Shown one piece after another: positions 25,267 through 57,677 of a DNA stretch of 64,000 nt. The stretch comes from Argopecten irradians (Eukaryota > Mollusca > Bivalvia > Pectinida > Pectinidae): the NCBI RefSeq assembly GCF_041381155.1, contig NC_091134.1, positions 8,402,755 to 8,466,754 of the forward strand, given 5' to 3'. The number at the start of each line of letters is the position of its first letter. The first letter of the stretch is position 1. The notes below the pieces were generated by a model. That model was given only the letters and a program-made list of their open reading frames with translations. It was not told the origin of the DNA and did no database searches. The position numbers and the translations under genes were made by a program.

Positions 25267-25746
25267 TTGTGATTTTAGCTTGGTTTTTGAGGTACCCATT
25301 AGAGCCGAGACGACATTTCGACCGGACAGGGAAATGTCTACCTGGCATATTTTTCGTAAATTTCCTGATTCATCAAGCCATAACTTCGTCAATACTTGGC
25401 CGATTTTGTTCATCAAGCACTCAATGGAAAGATAAATTATTTCTCTTTAAGGCAAGATATCTGTCAATGTTGTATAGAACCCATTTATTAAAATAATCAC
25501 GGTTTTTAAAAAATAGGTCCGTTTTTCTCGACCGCCGAGTTCATACCCTTGATACTATAATATATATATGTATACTATTGGTTAAAATTTTTCGTGCCAG
25601 GTCCCTGTGCTATAGACACTGTCCTTCACTGTAACTGTCACTTAAACTGGTAATGAACTTTAAACTCGAAAAAAAAACACAACCTAAATTGAACAGTGAA
25701 ATCATATCCACAAATTCAATGCATGCAAATGTTCATGACCATTGCA
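25267..25746. other. Gap between the foldback element and the retroelement
   Basis: I see no gene. A 3' LTR of the retroelement would be expected here, but I cannot find a match to the putative 5' LTR at 30100-30278. The 3' end may have been lost. Confidence 0.4.
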
Positions 25747-27054
25747 TCACTTGGTGACGAAGTCCTTGAACTTTACAGGTGCGCGTATTTCACGTTTGGG
25801 TCTACTATTTGCGATAGAGTTTTCATGCTTTGGGTCTTGAGTGTCTGGCTTACTGATGATAACCTTGCGTCGGTCCTCCAGTATGTTTTTCTCATTGTTA
25901 GCACTGCTGGTACTGCTGCTAGTTTGCACACTCGAACGCGATATTACATCTGGTACCCTAACTCGCCACGGGGATCTATCACGCACATGCACATCAATGG
26001 CCGTTGGTCTAATGTGTACACGATTACGTTTATATACACCACCAACCTGTCCCTTTAGCTCATACGTACGCTGACCGAGAATTCCGACAACTTTCCCGCG
26101 TTTCCACTGTTGCCCTTCGGAATGCTGATAATACACAGATTGGTCAATTTCAAGTTGGGACAAGTTTTTGGTTTTCTTGTCATAACAATTCTTCACAGAC
26201 TGTTTACGTTTTTCGCGTTTTGCCTTTGTGTGACTGGTGTCATTCTGCGTTTTGTGAAGATATGGCAAGAATGTTCGTGTAGGCCTCTGAAATAGCATTT
26301 CTGCTGGGCTAAGTCCAGTGTCTTGTCTTGGAGTATTTCTCTGCTCCAATATAGCCACATAGGGATCTCCTCCCTCTTTCTTGATTTTGATAAGTAGAGT
26401 TTTCATGATTCTTACCGCAGATTCTGCCTTACCATTCTCCCTTTGGTGCATTGGTGATGAAATAGAGTGGCTTATTCCCCAGTCTGTCACGAATGATTTG
26501 AACTCCTGACTTGTGAACTGCGGTCCTCCATCGGATACTATCGATTGTGGTATTCCATAGCGAGCAAAATGTTTCTTGAGTAGAGATATCACTTGAGAAC
26601 TAGTGGTTTTTGTAAATAGATCTACCACAATGAAGCTAGAATAGTAGTCTACGGTGATAAGGTATTGCCTCCCGGCAATTTCAAACAAATCCAGACCAAC
26701 TTTCTGGAAAGCAAAATCACCATCACAGTGCTGCTTAAGGGGTTCCGCAGCAGGTTTAGCTTTCATTCCTTGACAGATTTCACAGGCACCAGCTTTTTGT
26801 CTAATGTCTTGTGCCATGCTTGGCAAATATACTGTGCCTCGAGCACGACGCATCATACTATCATATCCAAGATGTGCACTATGTAACCTTTGTTTGATGT
26901 TCGCTCGTAGTGCTGACGGAATAATGACAGACTCGCCTTTGACCACTAGTCCATCTTCTACACTTAAGGTGTCGCGAATGTCGTAGTATGGCAATATAAA
27001 GTGTGGTACTTTGTACTTGTCACTTGGCCATCCCTCAAGCACAACACTGACCAA
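25747..27054 (-). pseudogene. Retroelement integrase region
   Basis: Open for 435 codons. It has an upstream zinc-binding-like region (CEICQG preserved), the core with catalytic Asp in VGLDLF, Asp in SDGGPQF and Glu in NGKAES (35 residues between the last two, the D,D35E pattern), and a C-terminal SH3-like part (VYYQHSEGQQWKRG…VHIRP). It would insert the element's DNA copy into the genome. Its upstream connection to RNase H is broken by frameshift, so it is scored as a fragment. Confidence 0.85.
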
Positions 27055-27220
27055 AGTTTGTAGATTTCCATCCTTTTGAACTTCCCGTCTGATTTCTTCT
27101 AGTCTAATGTCTGGGTTTGGACTGACAGAGTGCGTGGACGTGCATTCTCACAACTGCTCAGATGAGCCCTACTGAGCGTGTCGGCTAGAAATAGATGCTC
27201 TCCCTTGACAAAACAGAACG

Positions 27221-27742
27221 TCACATCATATCTGTACATACACACCATAATGTCCTGTATTCTTTTGGTGCCAGGTTCAGAGGTTTCTGTAGGATTGAAG
27301 CAAGGGGTTTGTGTTCGTTTTCAATTGTAACACTACGGCCATACGTGTATTGGTCAAATCGTTCTAGACCAAATAATACGGCGAGCGCCTCCTTTTCTAT
27401 TTGTGCCCATCTGCGTTCGCATGGAGTAAGTGCACGAGAGGCGTACTCGATAGGTTTCCCTTCCTGCATTAAACATGCACCTATACCAGTTCCCGAGGCA
27501 TCACATTGTACAACAACAGGTTTCTTTGCATCAAAGTATTGCAAGACAGGTGAGTGAGTTAACATGTGTTTCAGTGAAGAAAACGCCTCCTCACACTCAG
27601 CTGACCATTCAAATGGAGTATTCTTGCAGGTAAGTAGACGGATAGGCTCAATCCTGTCTGAGAGATCTGGCAGGAAACCGGACATGTATTGTACCATTCC
27701 AAAAAGTCGTTTGACACCTGACACATCACTTGGTGCAGGCAT
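27221..27742 (-). pseudogene. Retroelement RT thumb and RNase H region
   Basis: This frame overlaps the end of the protease-RT frame and continues it after a frameshift near 27740. It shows CDASGTGIGACL and YASRALTPCERRWAQIEKEA, typical of Ty3/Gypsy RNase H, then stops after KEYRT. Sequence from 27055 to 27220 still looks like linker to integrase but in shifted frames. Confidence 0.8.
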
Positions 27743-28989
27743 TTAAGTATTGCTTTGACTTTTGATTCGTCAACTTTCACTCCATCTTTAGTGATACGAT
27801 GGCCATGGAATCTTACTTCCGATAGCCCTACTTCTTGCTTGTCTTTATTCAAAATAATGTTCTTTTCAGAGCAACGATTCAGCACAGCTGCTAATTTCTC
27901 GTCATTATCTTTCTTGGCCTCTACATCAGAATTACCACGTCCAGCGATGATTATGTCGTCAATGACACAGAAAGTTCCCTCAAGGTCGCCTAGAGCTTCA
28001 TCCAGTTTGTGTTGGAATATCTCGCTTGAGACTTTGAGGCCAAATGGAAGTCTGTTCCAACGGTATCGTCCAAAATGTGTCATCATAGTTGTGAGATAAC
28101 TTGAATCTTCATCAAGTCGAACATGCCAGAATGCCTCTTTGATATCCAGCTTACTAAATACTCTAGTGTTGGCTAGTTTTGGCAAGACATCTTCCAGAGT
28201 GGGAAGTTTGTAGTGCTGTCTCCTTAGAGCGACATTGAGAGGTTGAGGGTCTATGCATATTCTCAGTTTGCCATTAGCTTTATGAACAATGGCCATCTGA
28301 CTAACCCATTTGGTTGGTTCAGACACAGGTATCAGTACTCCTCTATCTACTAAACTGTCAAGTTCCTGTTTGACTTTATCCTGTAGTGCTATGGGAATCT
28401 TACGACAGGGTAATACCTTTGGAGGTACAGTCTCATCAACATGTAGGGTTGCCTCCCCTAGATCACCTAGTGTTGTGGTCTCAACTTTTGACACAAAACG
28501 ATCCTCGTGTATGGTTACGAAACCAAGCTGCTTGATAGTAGGTAGTCCTAGCAAGTTGGTATATCCGTTCTTGACAACAACAAAGGTTATGTTGGAGACC
28601 TCTCTGTTCCGTGGGTTGTAAACCGGAAGTCGACATTCTCCTAGTGGTTTCAGGTTTGTGTTGTTCCACATGTTTAGTCTAACCTTAGTTGGGGTCACCT
28701 GATCTTTACGGACATATCTCTGGCAGATAGTATTTATGTCTGCTCCACTATCAACTTGGAAGGAAACGTCATTATCATTCACGATGAGTGTAGCCTTGAT
28801 ACGGTTCGAGTTGTTCTTGTTTACCGCCATGAGCCAATTATCATCATAATCAGATTCATCAATGTCTTTCAGCTCCGACACAGCATTTATTTTCTTACAA
28901 TGTGACTTAAAGTGATTGTTACCATGACAATGATCACATTTCTTTCCCCATGCCGAACATTTTCCCCATTGTTTCCAAAAACTTGTCAC
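27571..28989 (-). pseudogene. Retroelement zinc knuckle, protease and reverse transcriptase region
   Basis: The frame carries a zinc-knuckle half (CDHCHGNNHFKSHC), an aspartic protease with DSGAD, and reverse transcriptase with VIDDIIIAG as the two-Asp active-site box and preceding RLPFGL. It diverges after KAILK near 27740, where the sense continues in another frame. The start of this frame abuts the inverted insertion. Confidence 0.85.
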
Positions 28990-29178
28990 AACTTGAAATT
29001 GACCAATCTGTGTATTATCAGCATTCCGAAGGGCAACAGTGGAAACGCAGGAAAGTTGTCGGAATTCTCGGTCAGCGTACGTATGAGCTAAAGGGACAGG
29101 ATGGTGGTGTATATAAACGTAATCGTGTACACATTAGACCAACGGCCATTGATGTGCATGTGCGTGATAGATCCCCGT
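28975..29178 (+). repeat. Inverted 204-bp duplicate of the integrase C-terminus inside the gag/pol boundary
   Basis: Read on the plus strand, this segment reproduces, with about three or four differences, the reverse complement of 25968-26171 in the same element. It sits between the two halves of the gag zinc-knuckle region (CKFCGFKHKK on one side, CDHC on the other) and makes a 90-codon plus-strand frame that is a shadow of integrase. Confidence 0.9.
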
Positions 29179-29248
29179 TGTTTCTTATGTTTAAATCCAC
29201 AGAATTTGCAGTTGAATTTTAGTGTCTCTCCAGACTCTTTACTCTGAC

Positions 29249-29929
29249 TTACAGTCTTCTTATATTTTTGAGTTGAGTGGTGTTGGCTTTTCTTTCTGTT
29301 TGGACCTTTCTGATGTCCAACTGCATTAACTTTATTAGAAGATGCTGTAGACTGGTCACGAAATTCCTTCGCCTGTTGGTTGACTGTTCATAGGCCCTAC
29401 AGAGTTTGACAGCCTTGTTGAGATCTAAGTCGTCATCTCTCAGTAAACGTTCTTGCAATTTACCAGAAACTGAAAATACGATTTTGTCACGTATCATGCG
29501 GTCTTTTTCACTGAAATTACAAGCACCCGCACGCGTTTTCAGTTCTGTCAGAAACTTATCAAAGGGCTCGTGGTACACAGTGTTCCAGAAACGATGGGTT
29601 TCTAATACCTCGTTTTTCCTGGGGTTACAATAGTTCTCTATTGCTTGTAAAACCTTTTGTGGGTCATGCTGGTCAGTATCAGTATCCCATGTAAGATTGT
29701 CATATACTTCCACTACTTGTGGCCCAGCACAGTTGAGAATAACTGCCATCTGCACTTTTTGGCTTTTCTCAGATACACCGGAAGCGTCGACGTAAATGTC
29801 TATCTGTCTTCTCCATCGCTTAAAATTTTCGGCGATGTTCCCCGTGGATATATCAAGAGGGGGTGGGGTTCTTAAGGACGCAGCAAAACTCACGTTTTCT
29901 GTCGCTGCAGGTTGGACAGGATCAGCCAT
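29249..29929 (-). pseudogene. Retroelement gag (capsid-like) region
   Basis: ATG at 29927-29929 opens 226 codons. The capsid-like part includes FKRWRRQIDIYVDASG, NYCNPRKNEVLETHRF and FDKFLTELKTRAGACNF, typical of metazoan Ty3/Gypsy gag. It ends in a shifted basic tail before the zinc-knuckle remnants. Confidence 0.8.
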
Positions 29930-30087
29930 GTCGAGAAGTTAATAAGTACACGTATCAAGATCTAGCCACGAGCACGTGTGTATCACGAGTGTAGAAAACA
30001 CGACATAGATGAGGAGAATTTGTGATCATTCAAACAATTCATCAGAAAGTTTATATTGCCTGGTCGTTGCTATATCATAGTTCCTTA

Positions 30088-30099
30088 CCGCTGCCACCA
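30088..30099 (-). other. Putative primer binding site
   Basis: TGGTGGCAGCGG on the minus strand directly follows the CA end of the putative LTR. The TGG start fits pairing with a tRNA CCA end. The tRNA identity was not assigned. Confidence 0.45.
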
Positions 30100-30278
30100 T
30101 GTTGATTGTCATTGACGTATTGGTAGTTGTTTAGTAGAAGTAAGATGCGGAGCCAGGCTGAAAACATGACATGCTTTAATGGCGTCAACTTCCGTAAGTA
30201 CAAAGGATTCTGGGAGTAACCTCTAAGGGTAATACTAATATACAGAGTCTGATACGGAGAATCCGGATATTATTAACA
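30100..30278 (-). repeat. Putative 5' LTR
   Basis: A 179-bp stretch begins TGTTAATAATATCC and ends ATCAACA on the minus strand, giving TG…CA ends and lying next to the primer-site candidate. Without a second copy it stays tentative. Confidence 0.4.
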
Positions 30279-30586
30279 CCATCAATCTTTTAAAGATGGT
30301 ATGTTCTCGCTAAAGTTCATGCACCTAAAATATTGTTGTTCCTGTACAAGGAATGCAAACAGTTATTAGGTTTTAATTTCCTTTACATAAAATATAAAAA
30401 TGCTATTTTGATCAATTATGCCGCTTATTAGAATTTGCAAGTTGTATTTATTCTGGTTAGATACACATACATGTAATAATTTACATTGCATTGCATATGT
30501 ATCAATTAAATCATGTTGACACAAATGTATTTTGTCTTCTTTTTTTCATATGTCCGGCTCTTATTTTCATTACAAACTGTGTTGGC

Positions 30587-32090
30587 ACTGACGACAATTT
30601 CTCTGTTGGCATTGACGATAGTTTCTGATATTTTCTGTTGGCAATTTCTGCTATTTATTGTGGCACTGACGACAATTTCTCTGTTGGCATTGACGATAGT
30701 TTCTGCTATTTTCTGTTGGCAATTTCTGCTATTTATTGTGGCACTGACCGCAATTTCTCTGTTGGCATTGATGACAATATCTCTTTTGGCATTGATGACA
30801 ATTTCTCTGTTGGCATTGACGACAGTTTCTGCTATTTACTGTTGACACTGACGGCAATTTCTGCTTTTTTTGCTGCCATTGACGCAATTTCTGCTATTTA
30901 CTGTGAACATCGATAGCAATTTCTGCTATTTATTGTTGGCACTGACGGCAATTTCTGCTGTTTACTGTTGACAATGACAGCAATATCTGCTATTTATAGT
31001 TGACACTGACGGCAATTTCTGCTATTTACTGTGAGCATTGATAGCAATTTCTGGTATTTATTGTTGGCACGATGATTTCTGCTATTTAGTGTTGAAACTG
31101 ACGGCAATATCTGCTATTTATTGTTGACACTGACGGCAATTTCTGCTATTTAGTGTTGACACTGACGGTAATATCTGCTATTTAATGTTGAAACTGACGG
31201 CAATATCTGCTATTTAGTGTTGCCATTGACGGCAATTTCTGCTATTTACTGTGAACATCGATAGCAATTTCTGCTATTTATTGTTGGCACTGACGGCAAT
31301 TTCTGCTGTTTACTGTTGACAATGACGGCAATATCTGCTATTTATAGTTGACACTGACGGCAATTTCTGCTATTTACTGTGAGCATTGATAGCAATTTCT
31401 GCTATTTATTGTTGGCACAGTGATTTCTGCTATTTAGTGTTGAAACTGACGGCAATATCTGCTATTTATTGTTGACACTGACGGCAATTTCTGCTATTTA
31501 GTGTTGACACTGACGGTAATATCTGCTACTTAATGTTGAAACTGACGGCAATATCTGCTATTTAGTGTTGCCATTGACGGCAATTTCTGCTATTTACTGT
31601 GAACATCGATAGCAATTTCTGCTATTTATTGTTGGCACTGACGGCAATTTCTGCTGTTTACTGTTGACAATGACGGCAATATCTGCTATTTATAGTTGAC
31701 ACTGACGGCAATTTCTGCTATTTACTGTGAGCATTGATAGCAATTTCTGCTATTTATTGTTGGCACAGTGATTTCTGCTATTTAGTGTTAAAACTGACGG
31801 CAATATCTGCTAATTATTGTTGACACTGACGGCAATTTCTGCTATTTAGTGTTGACACTGACGGTACTATCTGCTATTTAGTGTTGACACTGACGGCAAT
31901 ATCTGCTATTTAGTGTTGAAACTGACGGCAATTTCTGCTATTTAGTGTTGACACTGACGGCAATATCTGCTATTTAGTGTTGACACTGACGGCAATATCT
32001 GCTATTTAGTGTTGAAACTGATGACTTTTTCTGCTATTTATTGTTGGCACGATGATTTCTGCTATTTAGTGTTGGCATTGAAAACAATTT
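30587..32090. repeat. 32-bp minisatellite with 348-bp higher-order period
   Basis: The basic unit is about 32 bp (GACGGCAATTTCTGCTATTT plus a variable TTGACACT-type part). Variants recur in fixed order: the marker GTGAACATCGATAGC occurs at 30903, 31251 and 31599, exactly 348 bp apart. The left part uses a related GACGACAATTTCTCTG variant. Open frames here are by-products. Confidence 0.85.
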
Positions 32091-32472
32091 TTATTATATA
32101 ATGGCAATAATACCTTTACTTATTATTCTCCTATAGTTTAAGCTGGAGCTCAATTAAGGTTAAGGCTGGACTAAGCTTTGAAAGAAATTGTATATTTCAT
32201 TCGAGCAATAGTTTCTTTATATAACCACAATGGAGGATTCTGTTGCATAAATCTTTCGGATCCATGCACAAATCGTTACAAGCAGTCAATGCAGGGAAAT
32301 ACTTTTTTATACCTTACCACATACGAGTATTGCACAGTAGCTATCAGAAAGGAACTGCATGTTACTTTGTTATATAAACCATCATTAGAGTGAACCTTCA
32401 ATGGCTCTAAACTTCATACCTCTAGATCAACAGTTGGCAAACAAATTTCTTTTCATACCCCGATGAAGTTGA

Positions 32473-34519
32473 ACAAGAGGCCCAGAGGGCCTGTATTGCT
32501 CACCTGGTTTGTAATGCCAAGTAATGTTCTGAATATAAGTTCATTGTTTCTTTTCTGAAGAAATTTGGATATTTACCTCTAATTCCCCTATTGGGCCCCA
32601 CTCTTTCTCCTCCAGGGGGGTCAAAGCCAAAATTTATACGAATTCTGTTAACCCCAAGGATGTATCTGGCCAAATTTGGTTACAATCCATGCAGAACTCT
32701 AAGACAAGTAGAATTTTTAGGATTTACCTCTATTTCCCCTATTGGGCCCCGCCCTTCCTGCCCCCGGGGGGGGGGGGGGGGGGGGGGGGGGGGTCAATGC
32801 CAAAATTTATACAAGTTCTGTTCCCCTTCCCCCAAGGATGTTTCTGGCCAAATTTGGTTACAATCCATGCAGAACTCTAGGACAAGTAGCAATTTATAGG
32901 ATTTACCTCTATTTCCCCAATTGGGCCCCATCCCTCCTGCCCCAAGGGGGTCAGAGCCAAAATTTATACAAGTTCTGTTCCCCTTCCCCCAAGGATGTTT
33001 CTGGCCAAATTTGGTTACAATCCATGCAGAACTCTAGGACAAGTAGCAATTTATAGGATTTACCTCTATTTCCCCAATTGGGCCCCATCCCTCCTGCCCA
33101 TGGGGGGTCAGAGCCAAAATTTATACAAGTTCTGTTCCCCTTCCCCCAAGGATGTTTGTGGCCAAATTTGGTTACAATCCATGCAGAACTCTAGGACAAG
33201 TAGCGATTTATAGGATTTACCTCTATTACCCCTATTGGGCCCCACCCCTCCTGCCCCTGGGGGTCAGAGCCAAAATTTATACAAGTTCTGTTCCCCTTTC
33301 CCCAAGGATGTTTCTGGCCAAATTTGGTTACAATCCATGCAGAACTCTAGGACAAGTAGCGATTTATAGGATTTACCTCTATTTCCCCTATTGGGCCCCG
33401 CCCCTCCTGCCCCAAGGGGGTCAGAGCCAAAATTTATACAAGTTCTGTTCCCCTTCCCCCAAGGATGTTTGTGGCCAAATTTGGTTACAATCCATGCAGA
33501 ACTCTAGGACAAGTAGCGATTTATAGGATTTACCTCTATTTCCCCTATTGGGCCCCGCCCCTCCTGCCCCAAGGGGGTCAGAGCCAAAATTTATACAAGT
33601 TCTGTTCCCCTTCCCCCAAGGATGTTTCTGGCCAAATTTGGTTACAATCCATGCAGAACTCTAGGACAAGTAGCAATTTATAGGATTTACCTCTATTTCC
33701 CCTATTGGGCCCCGCCCCTCCTGCCCCCGGGGGGTCAGAGCCAAAATTTATACGAGTTCTGTTCCCCTTCCCCCAAGGATGTTTGTGGCCAAATTTGGTT
33801 ACAATCCATGCAGAACTCTAGGACAAGTAGCGATTTATAGGATTTACCTCTATTACCCCTATTGGGCCCCGCTCCTCCTGCCCCCAGGGGGTCAGAGCCA
33901 AAATTTATACAAGTTCTGTTCCCCTTCCCCCAAGGATGTTTGTGGCCAAATTTGGTTACAATCCATAAAGAACTCTAGGACAAGTAGCGATTTATAGGAT
34001 TTACCTCTATTTCCCCTATTGGGCCCCGCCCCTCCTGCCCCAAGGGGGTCAGAGCCAAAATTTATACAAGTTCTGTTCCCCTTCCCCCAAGGATGTTTGT
34101 GGCCAAATTTGGTTACAATCCATGCAGAACTCTAGGACAAGTAGCGATTTATAGGATTTACCTCTATTTCCCCTATTGGGCCCCGCCCCTCCTGCCCCAA
34201 GGGGGGTCAGAGCCAAAATTTATACAAGTTCTGTTCCCCTTCCCCCAAGGATGTTTCTGGCCAAATTTGGTTACAATCCATGCAGAACTCTAGGACAAGT
34301 AGCGATTTATAGGATTTACCTCTATTACCCCTATTGGGCCCCGCCCCTCCTGCCCCCTGGGGGTCAGAGCCAAAATTTATACAAGTTCTGTTCCCCTTCC
34401 CCCAAGGATGTTTCTGGCCAAATTTGGTTACAATCCATCCAGAACTCTATGACTAGTAGCGATTTAAAGGAAATGTTGACGGACGGACGACGGACCTTTG
34501 GGCCAGGTGAGCTAAAAAT
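32473..34519 (+). mobile_element. Family A element, copy 1 (tandem core of 157-bp units)
   Basis: The element opens ACAAGAGGCCCAGAGGGCC and ends CCAGGTGAGCTAAAAA. Between lie about 12 units of 157 bp, each with a GC-rich block (TTGGGCCCCGCCCC…GGGGGTCAGAGCC) and an AT-rich block (CCAAATTTGGTTACAATCCA). A GACGGACGGACGACGGACC tract precedes the 3' end. The 5' GCTCACCTGG (32498-32507) is the exact reverse complement of the 3' CCAGGTGAGC (34503-34512). The layout resembles bivalve 'pearl' elements or Helentron-type non-autonomous elements (inference). Confidence 0.75.
32766..32793 (+). repeat. 28-nt G run
   Basis: An uninterrupted guanine run sits inside one 157-bp unit where other copies have three to seven G. 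It could form a quadruplex, but the length may also be an assembly uncertainty. Confidence 0.8.
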
Positions 34520-36180
34520 TGTGACATTAATGCTTCAATGAGAATCGGCCGATCAGAAAGTCAGTACAAAGACAAAGATTTTTTTGTTTTATGCGAACTC
34601 ATACATATGTATTAATTATAAGGTTTGCAGTGCCTAGAATCACAATAAACTACATATAGACTACAAATTTAAAGAATATTTCATTATTTATCTTTTAATG
34701 GCAACGATAGACTCAATCTTTATAAATATCATTTATAATCTTATAAATATCATTTATAATCTTATAAATATCATTTATAATCCGATGTACACTTAAGTAT
34801 ATCTTAATAAACATTTACAACTATATAATAGTCAAACTGAACATTTTAATTAAATATGTTAAAACTGATGACCAAATAAATAACCAAGGGGATTAAAGTA
34901 TTAAACACTGAAATATATAAAAAGATACAACCAACCTTACAAAAGAAGTTTCCTTTTACTGAAGGAAAGGTATATTTAAGTAGTCTTATCTTAAAAAAGC
35001 TTGCTAGCACTTTGCTAGGAATACCTTACAAAAGATATAAATGCAATATTTTGATGAAACAATATCAACTTTAAAGAATTAAAACATAGACCTAATTTTC
35101 TTTCCACAGCTAAAAGTGACACAGGAACTCTTAAAAAAAATTCTTTAAAGACCTCAGTCCATTAAAGAATGGCAATTATTAGTATAAAAATGCCTGTACC
35201 ATATTTCACCTAAAAAATAGCCATACGCATGGTACTGGGAAAAATAAAAATGAAAACTGAAGGACACCTATTGGGATTCTGTATATAAGAGTAGAATTTT
35301 TCTTGATATCAAATTTTCTTCCAAATTTTGCTTTCTTTGAATTTTCACTCATATATCCACACATAAACATTATAAAAGGTGCAAATTACTATTCAAGAAA
35401 AATATTTTGAGGCTCAGTAGCTTTGATATTAATTTTTAGATATTATTTATTTGAGCAAATACTGTAAGTGTCTGTATGTTACAATGAAAGCATAAGATAA
35501 AAGTTAGAGCCTAGAGCATACTAATCAGTAGAGAAATATAAAATTGTTGATTTCACATTAAAATACAATGGTAACTTACACCCCATATAATTAAAATGAC
35601 ATCTGTAGCCAATGCTTGCAAGGTGATCCATGCATGGCTATTCAAAGTACAAGTTAAATCATTCACACTTATCACAATGTAGCTATATAAAACTGTTTTT
35701 ATTATGAACACATTATCACAGGATATTGAAAGTATTCGGTAAAAATTCAAATAGACCATATACATTACACAGATTATGGTTTCATTAAACATTTTCACAT
35801 GCAATTATGTCGTACATCATTTTATCACATTTTAATTTTATCAAAAACACTTAAAAACCTCTGTTAAAAGATAAAAGAAACCTTTCCATTGTATTCCAAC
35901 CATCTCATTCATTACATTTAAACAAACACAAACCTCATAGGAATAATTAACAGCCAAACTGCTGTTGTTAAGAGAAGTTTTAGTTGAAAAATCAGGTTGT
36001 TTTCTATCTCCAATACCAAAGATTTCCAATCAGTTTAATATTAGGATGATATGTCTTATTTTCTGTTTAAGCCACTGGCAATGAAGCAAAAGGTTACATA
36101 TTATAGGTCATCACCATCTCAGACTACAAAGTTTTCATTCATTAATTAGCTGATTAAGTCATTTATTAATTAGCTGATTA
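34520..36180. other. AT-rich region, possibly downstream of the RH gene
   Basis: No exon was found. A 21-bp repeat (CTTATAAATATCATTTATAAT) occurs three times at 34718-34782. The RH gene on the minus strand ends at 37410, so part of 35-37 kb may be its 3' UTR or flank; no polyadenylation site could be fixed. Confidence 0.35.
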
Positions 36181-36510
36181 AAGATGCTTCATCCCCGACA
36201 GAGCATAAATGATCTTCATCATTTGAACAGTAATTGGTGTTTAATCGTGTCTAATTAGCACAAAAAATATAACAAAGTAATTTATTTTGCCTTTATTCCA
36301 TATAGGATGTAGTGACATCAAATTTTTTCGGGATGCAATTAATTGTTTTTTTTTTTAATATTACCACCATTTAAAAGTAAAATTAGATGCTCACACTTTT
36401 CAATGGTGGTAATGGTGTTAAGTAAATAATTTTTTTAACTGAAGAAAAAAAATTGTCTTCTCCTGTTTTTGATAGTGAAAAAATACCATTTGTCAGCGGT
36501 GGAGCATCTT
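36181..36510. mobile_element. TA-flanked MITE, copy 1
   Basis: The ends are AAGATGCTTCATCCCCGACA and TGTCAGCGGTGGAGCATCTT, imperfect inverted repeats flanked by TA on both sides, as in Tc1/mariner-type MITEs. It matches 49210-49567 along its length in direct orientation. Confidence 0.8.
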
Positions 36511-37409
36511 TAAGTAGAATTAAGTATAGGTCTAAAGGGGAGGTATACATGTAGTTTCTACTTCTTATTATTAAAAGCTGAATATCACCAGCAATGTCAA
36601 CCTTGTAAAAAGGGCCAAAGTCATGGAAGATCCTTTCTCATGTAATATATTACATTCAAAGAAATAATAGGGGAATTCGAAATTGACTAACACAATTTTT
36701 CAGCAATGAAATTTTTATAGATTATAGATTTTTTTCACAATATATGACCAAAATAACCCACATAAATATTATTGCTAAAATAGTTTTAAAATACATTATT
36801 CTTCATGCATGTATATTGCATACACAGTATCTAAGACAGAAAATAAAATAATACTTATTATTCAAATATTAGTAGTAGAATGGTGGTCACAACAAAAAAC
36901 TTGGAACATCAAAGTAGCAATCTGAACAGATGTAAATTGGAATGTAAATTAATGTAATTTGATATTTTGAACAAAATTTGTTTCATTCTCTTTAATAGTT
37001 TAATGTAAGATGTTGTTTGCATCACCTTGCTTTACTCCTTGCAATCGGTCATATATGGGTGATTTCAGTATGCCCCAATTTATCTTGAATTGCTGGAATA
37101 TGTATAGCGTGGACATGACAACATGAGACAATACATATTTATTTGATATTTGACATTAGTTTGAGGTCATACGTACAGTTTATTAGAGTAAGACATGATA
37201 GCCTTGCTGACTACGCATAACCCTGTGACCTTTTGAACTTTTAGATTTATATTAAATGTTTAGTCCCTGTTACGTGTTGTTTACATTGATGATCAATAAT
37301 ATATGGCGTTAGAGTGCCATCGGACCTTATCAACCTTTGATCATCTGACCTCATGACACTGTGAACCATGTGACCCTTTGATCGCATGACATAATGACCT
37401 TTGTAACTG
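36511..37409. other. 3' flank of the RH-domain gene
   Basis: AT-rich; no gene seen. The part nearest 37409 is expected to include the 3' UTR of the minus-strand gene. Several TGACC words lie at 37310-37400. Confidence 0.35.

Positions 37410-57677
<20,268 letters not shown>

Larger units (their letters stand above)
25747..30278 (-). mobile_element. Decayed Ty3/Gypsy-like LTR retrotransposon
   Basis: On the minus strand the order is putative 5' LTR, primer-binding-site-like TGGTGGCAGCGG, gag, protease, reverse transcriptase, RNase H and integrase, which is the Ty3/Gypsy order. Several frameshifts (near 27740 and between about 27225 and 27055) and an inverted insertion (28975-29178) interrupt it, so it cannot encode a complete polyprotein. 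No 3' LTR was seen. High similarity between internal duplicate segments suggests that some of the damage is recent. Confidence 0.85.

Noticed and set aside
25267..25746. 3' LTR of the retroelement
   Set aside because: I looked for the putative 5' LTR words (ATATCCGGATTCTCC, CTTACGGAAGTTGACGCC) and found none.
28950..29222. 90-codon plus-strand frame resembling integrase
   Set aside because: It is the inverted 204-bp duplicate inside the retroelement, not a separate gene.
30587..32090. CRISPR-like array
   Set aside because: Units are contiguous with no unique spacers, and the genome is eukaryotic.
32591..34541. Many staggered 60-124 codon frames (CRTLGQVAIYRIYLY type)
   Set aside because: The 157-bp unit is not a multiple of three, so frames shift each unit and stop at the same place. 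No coding constraint is visible.
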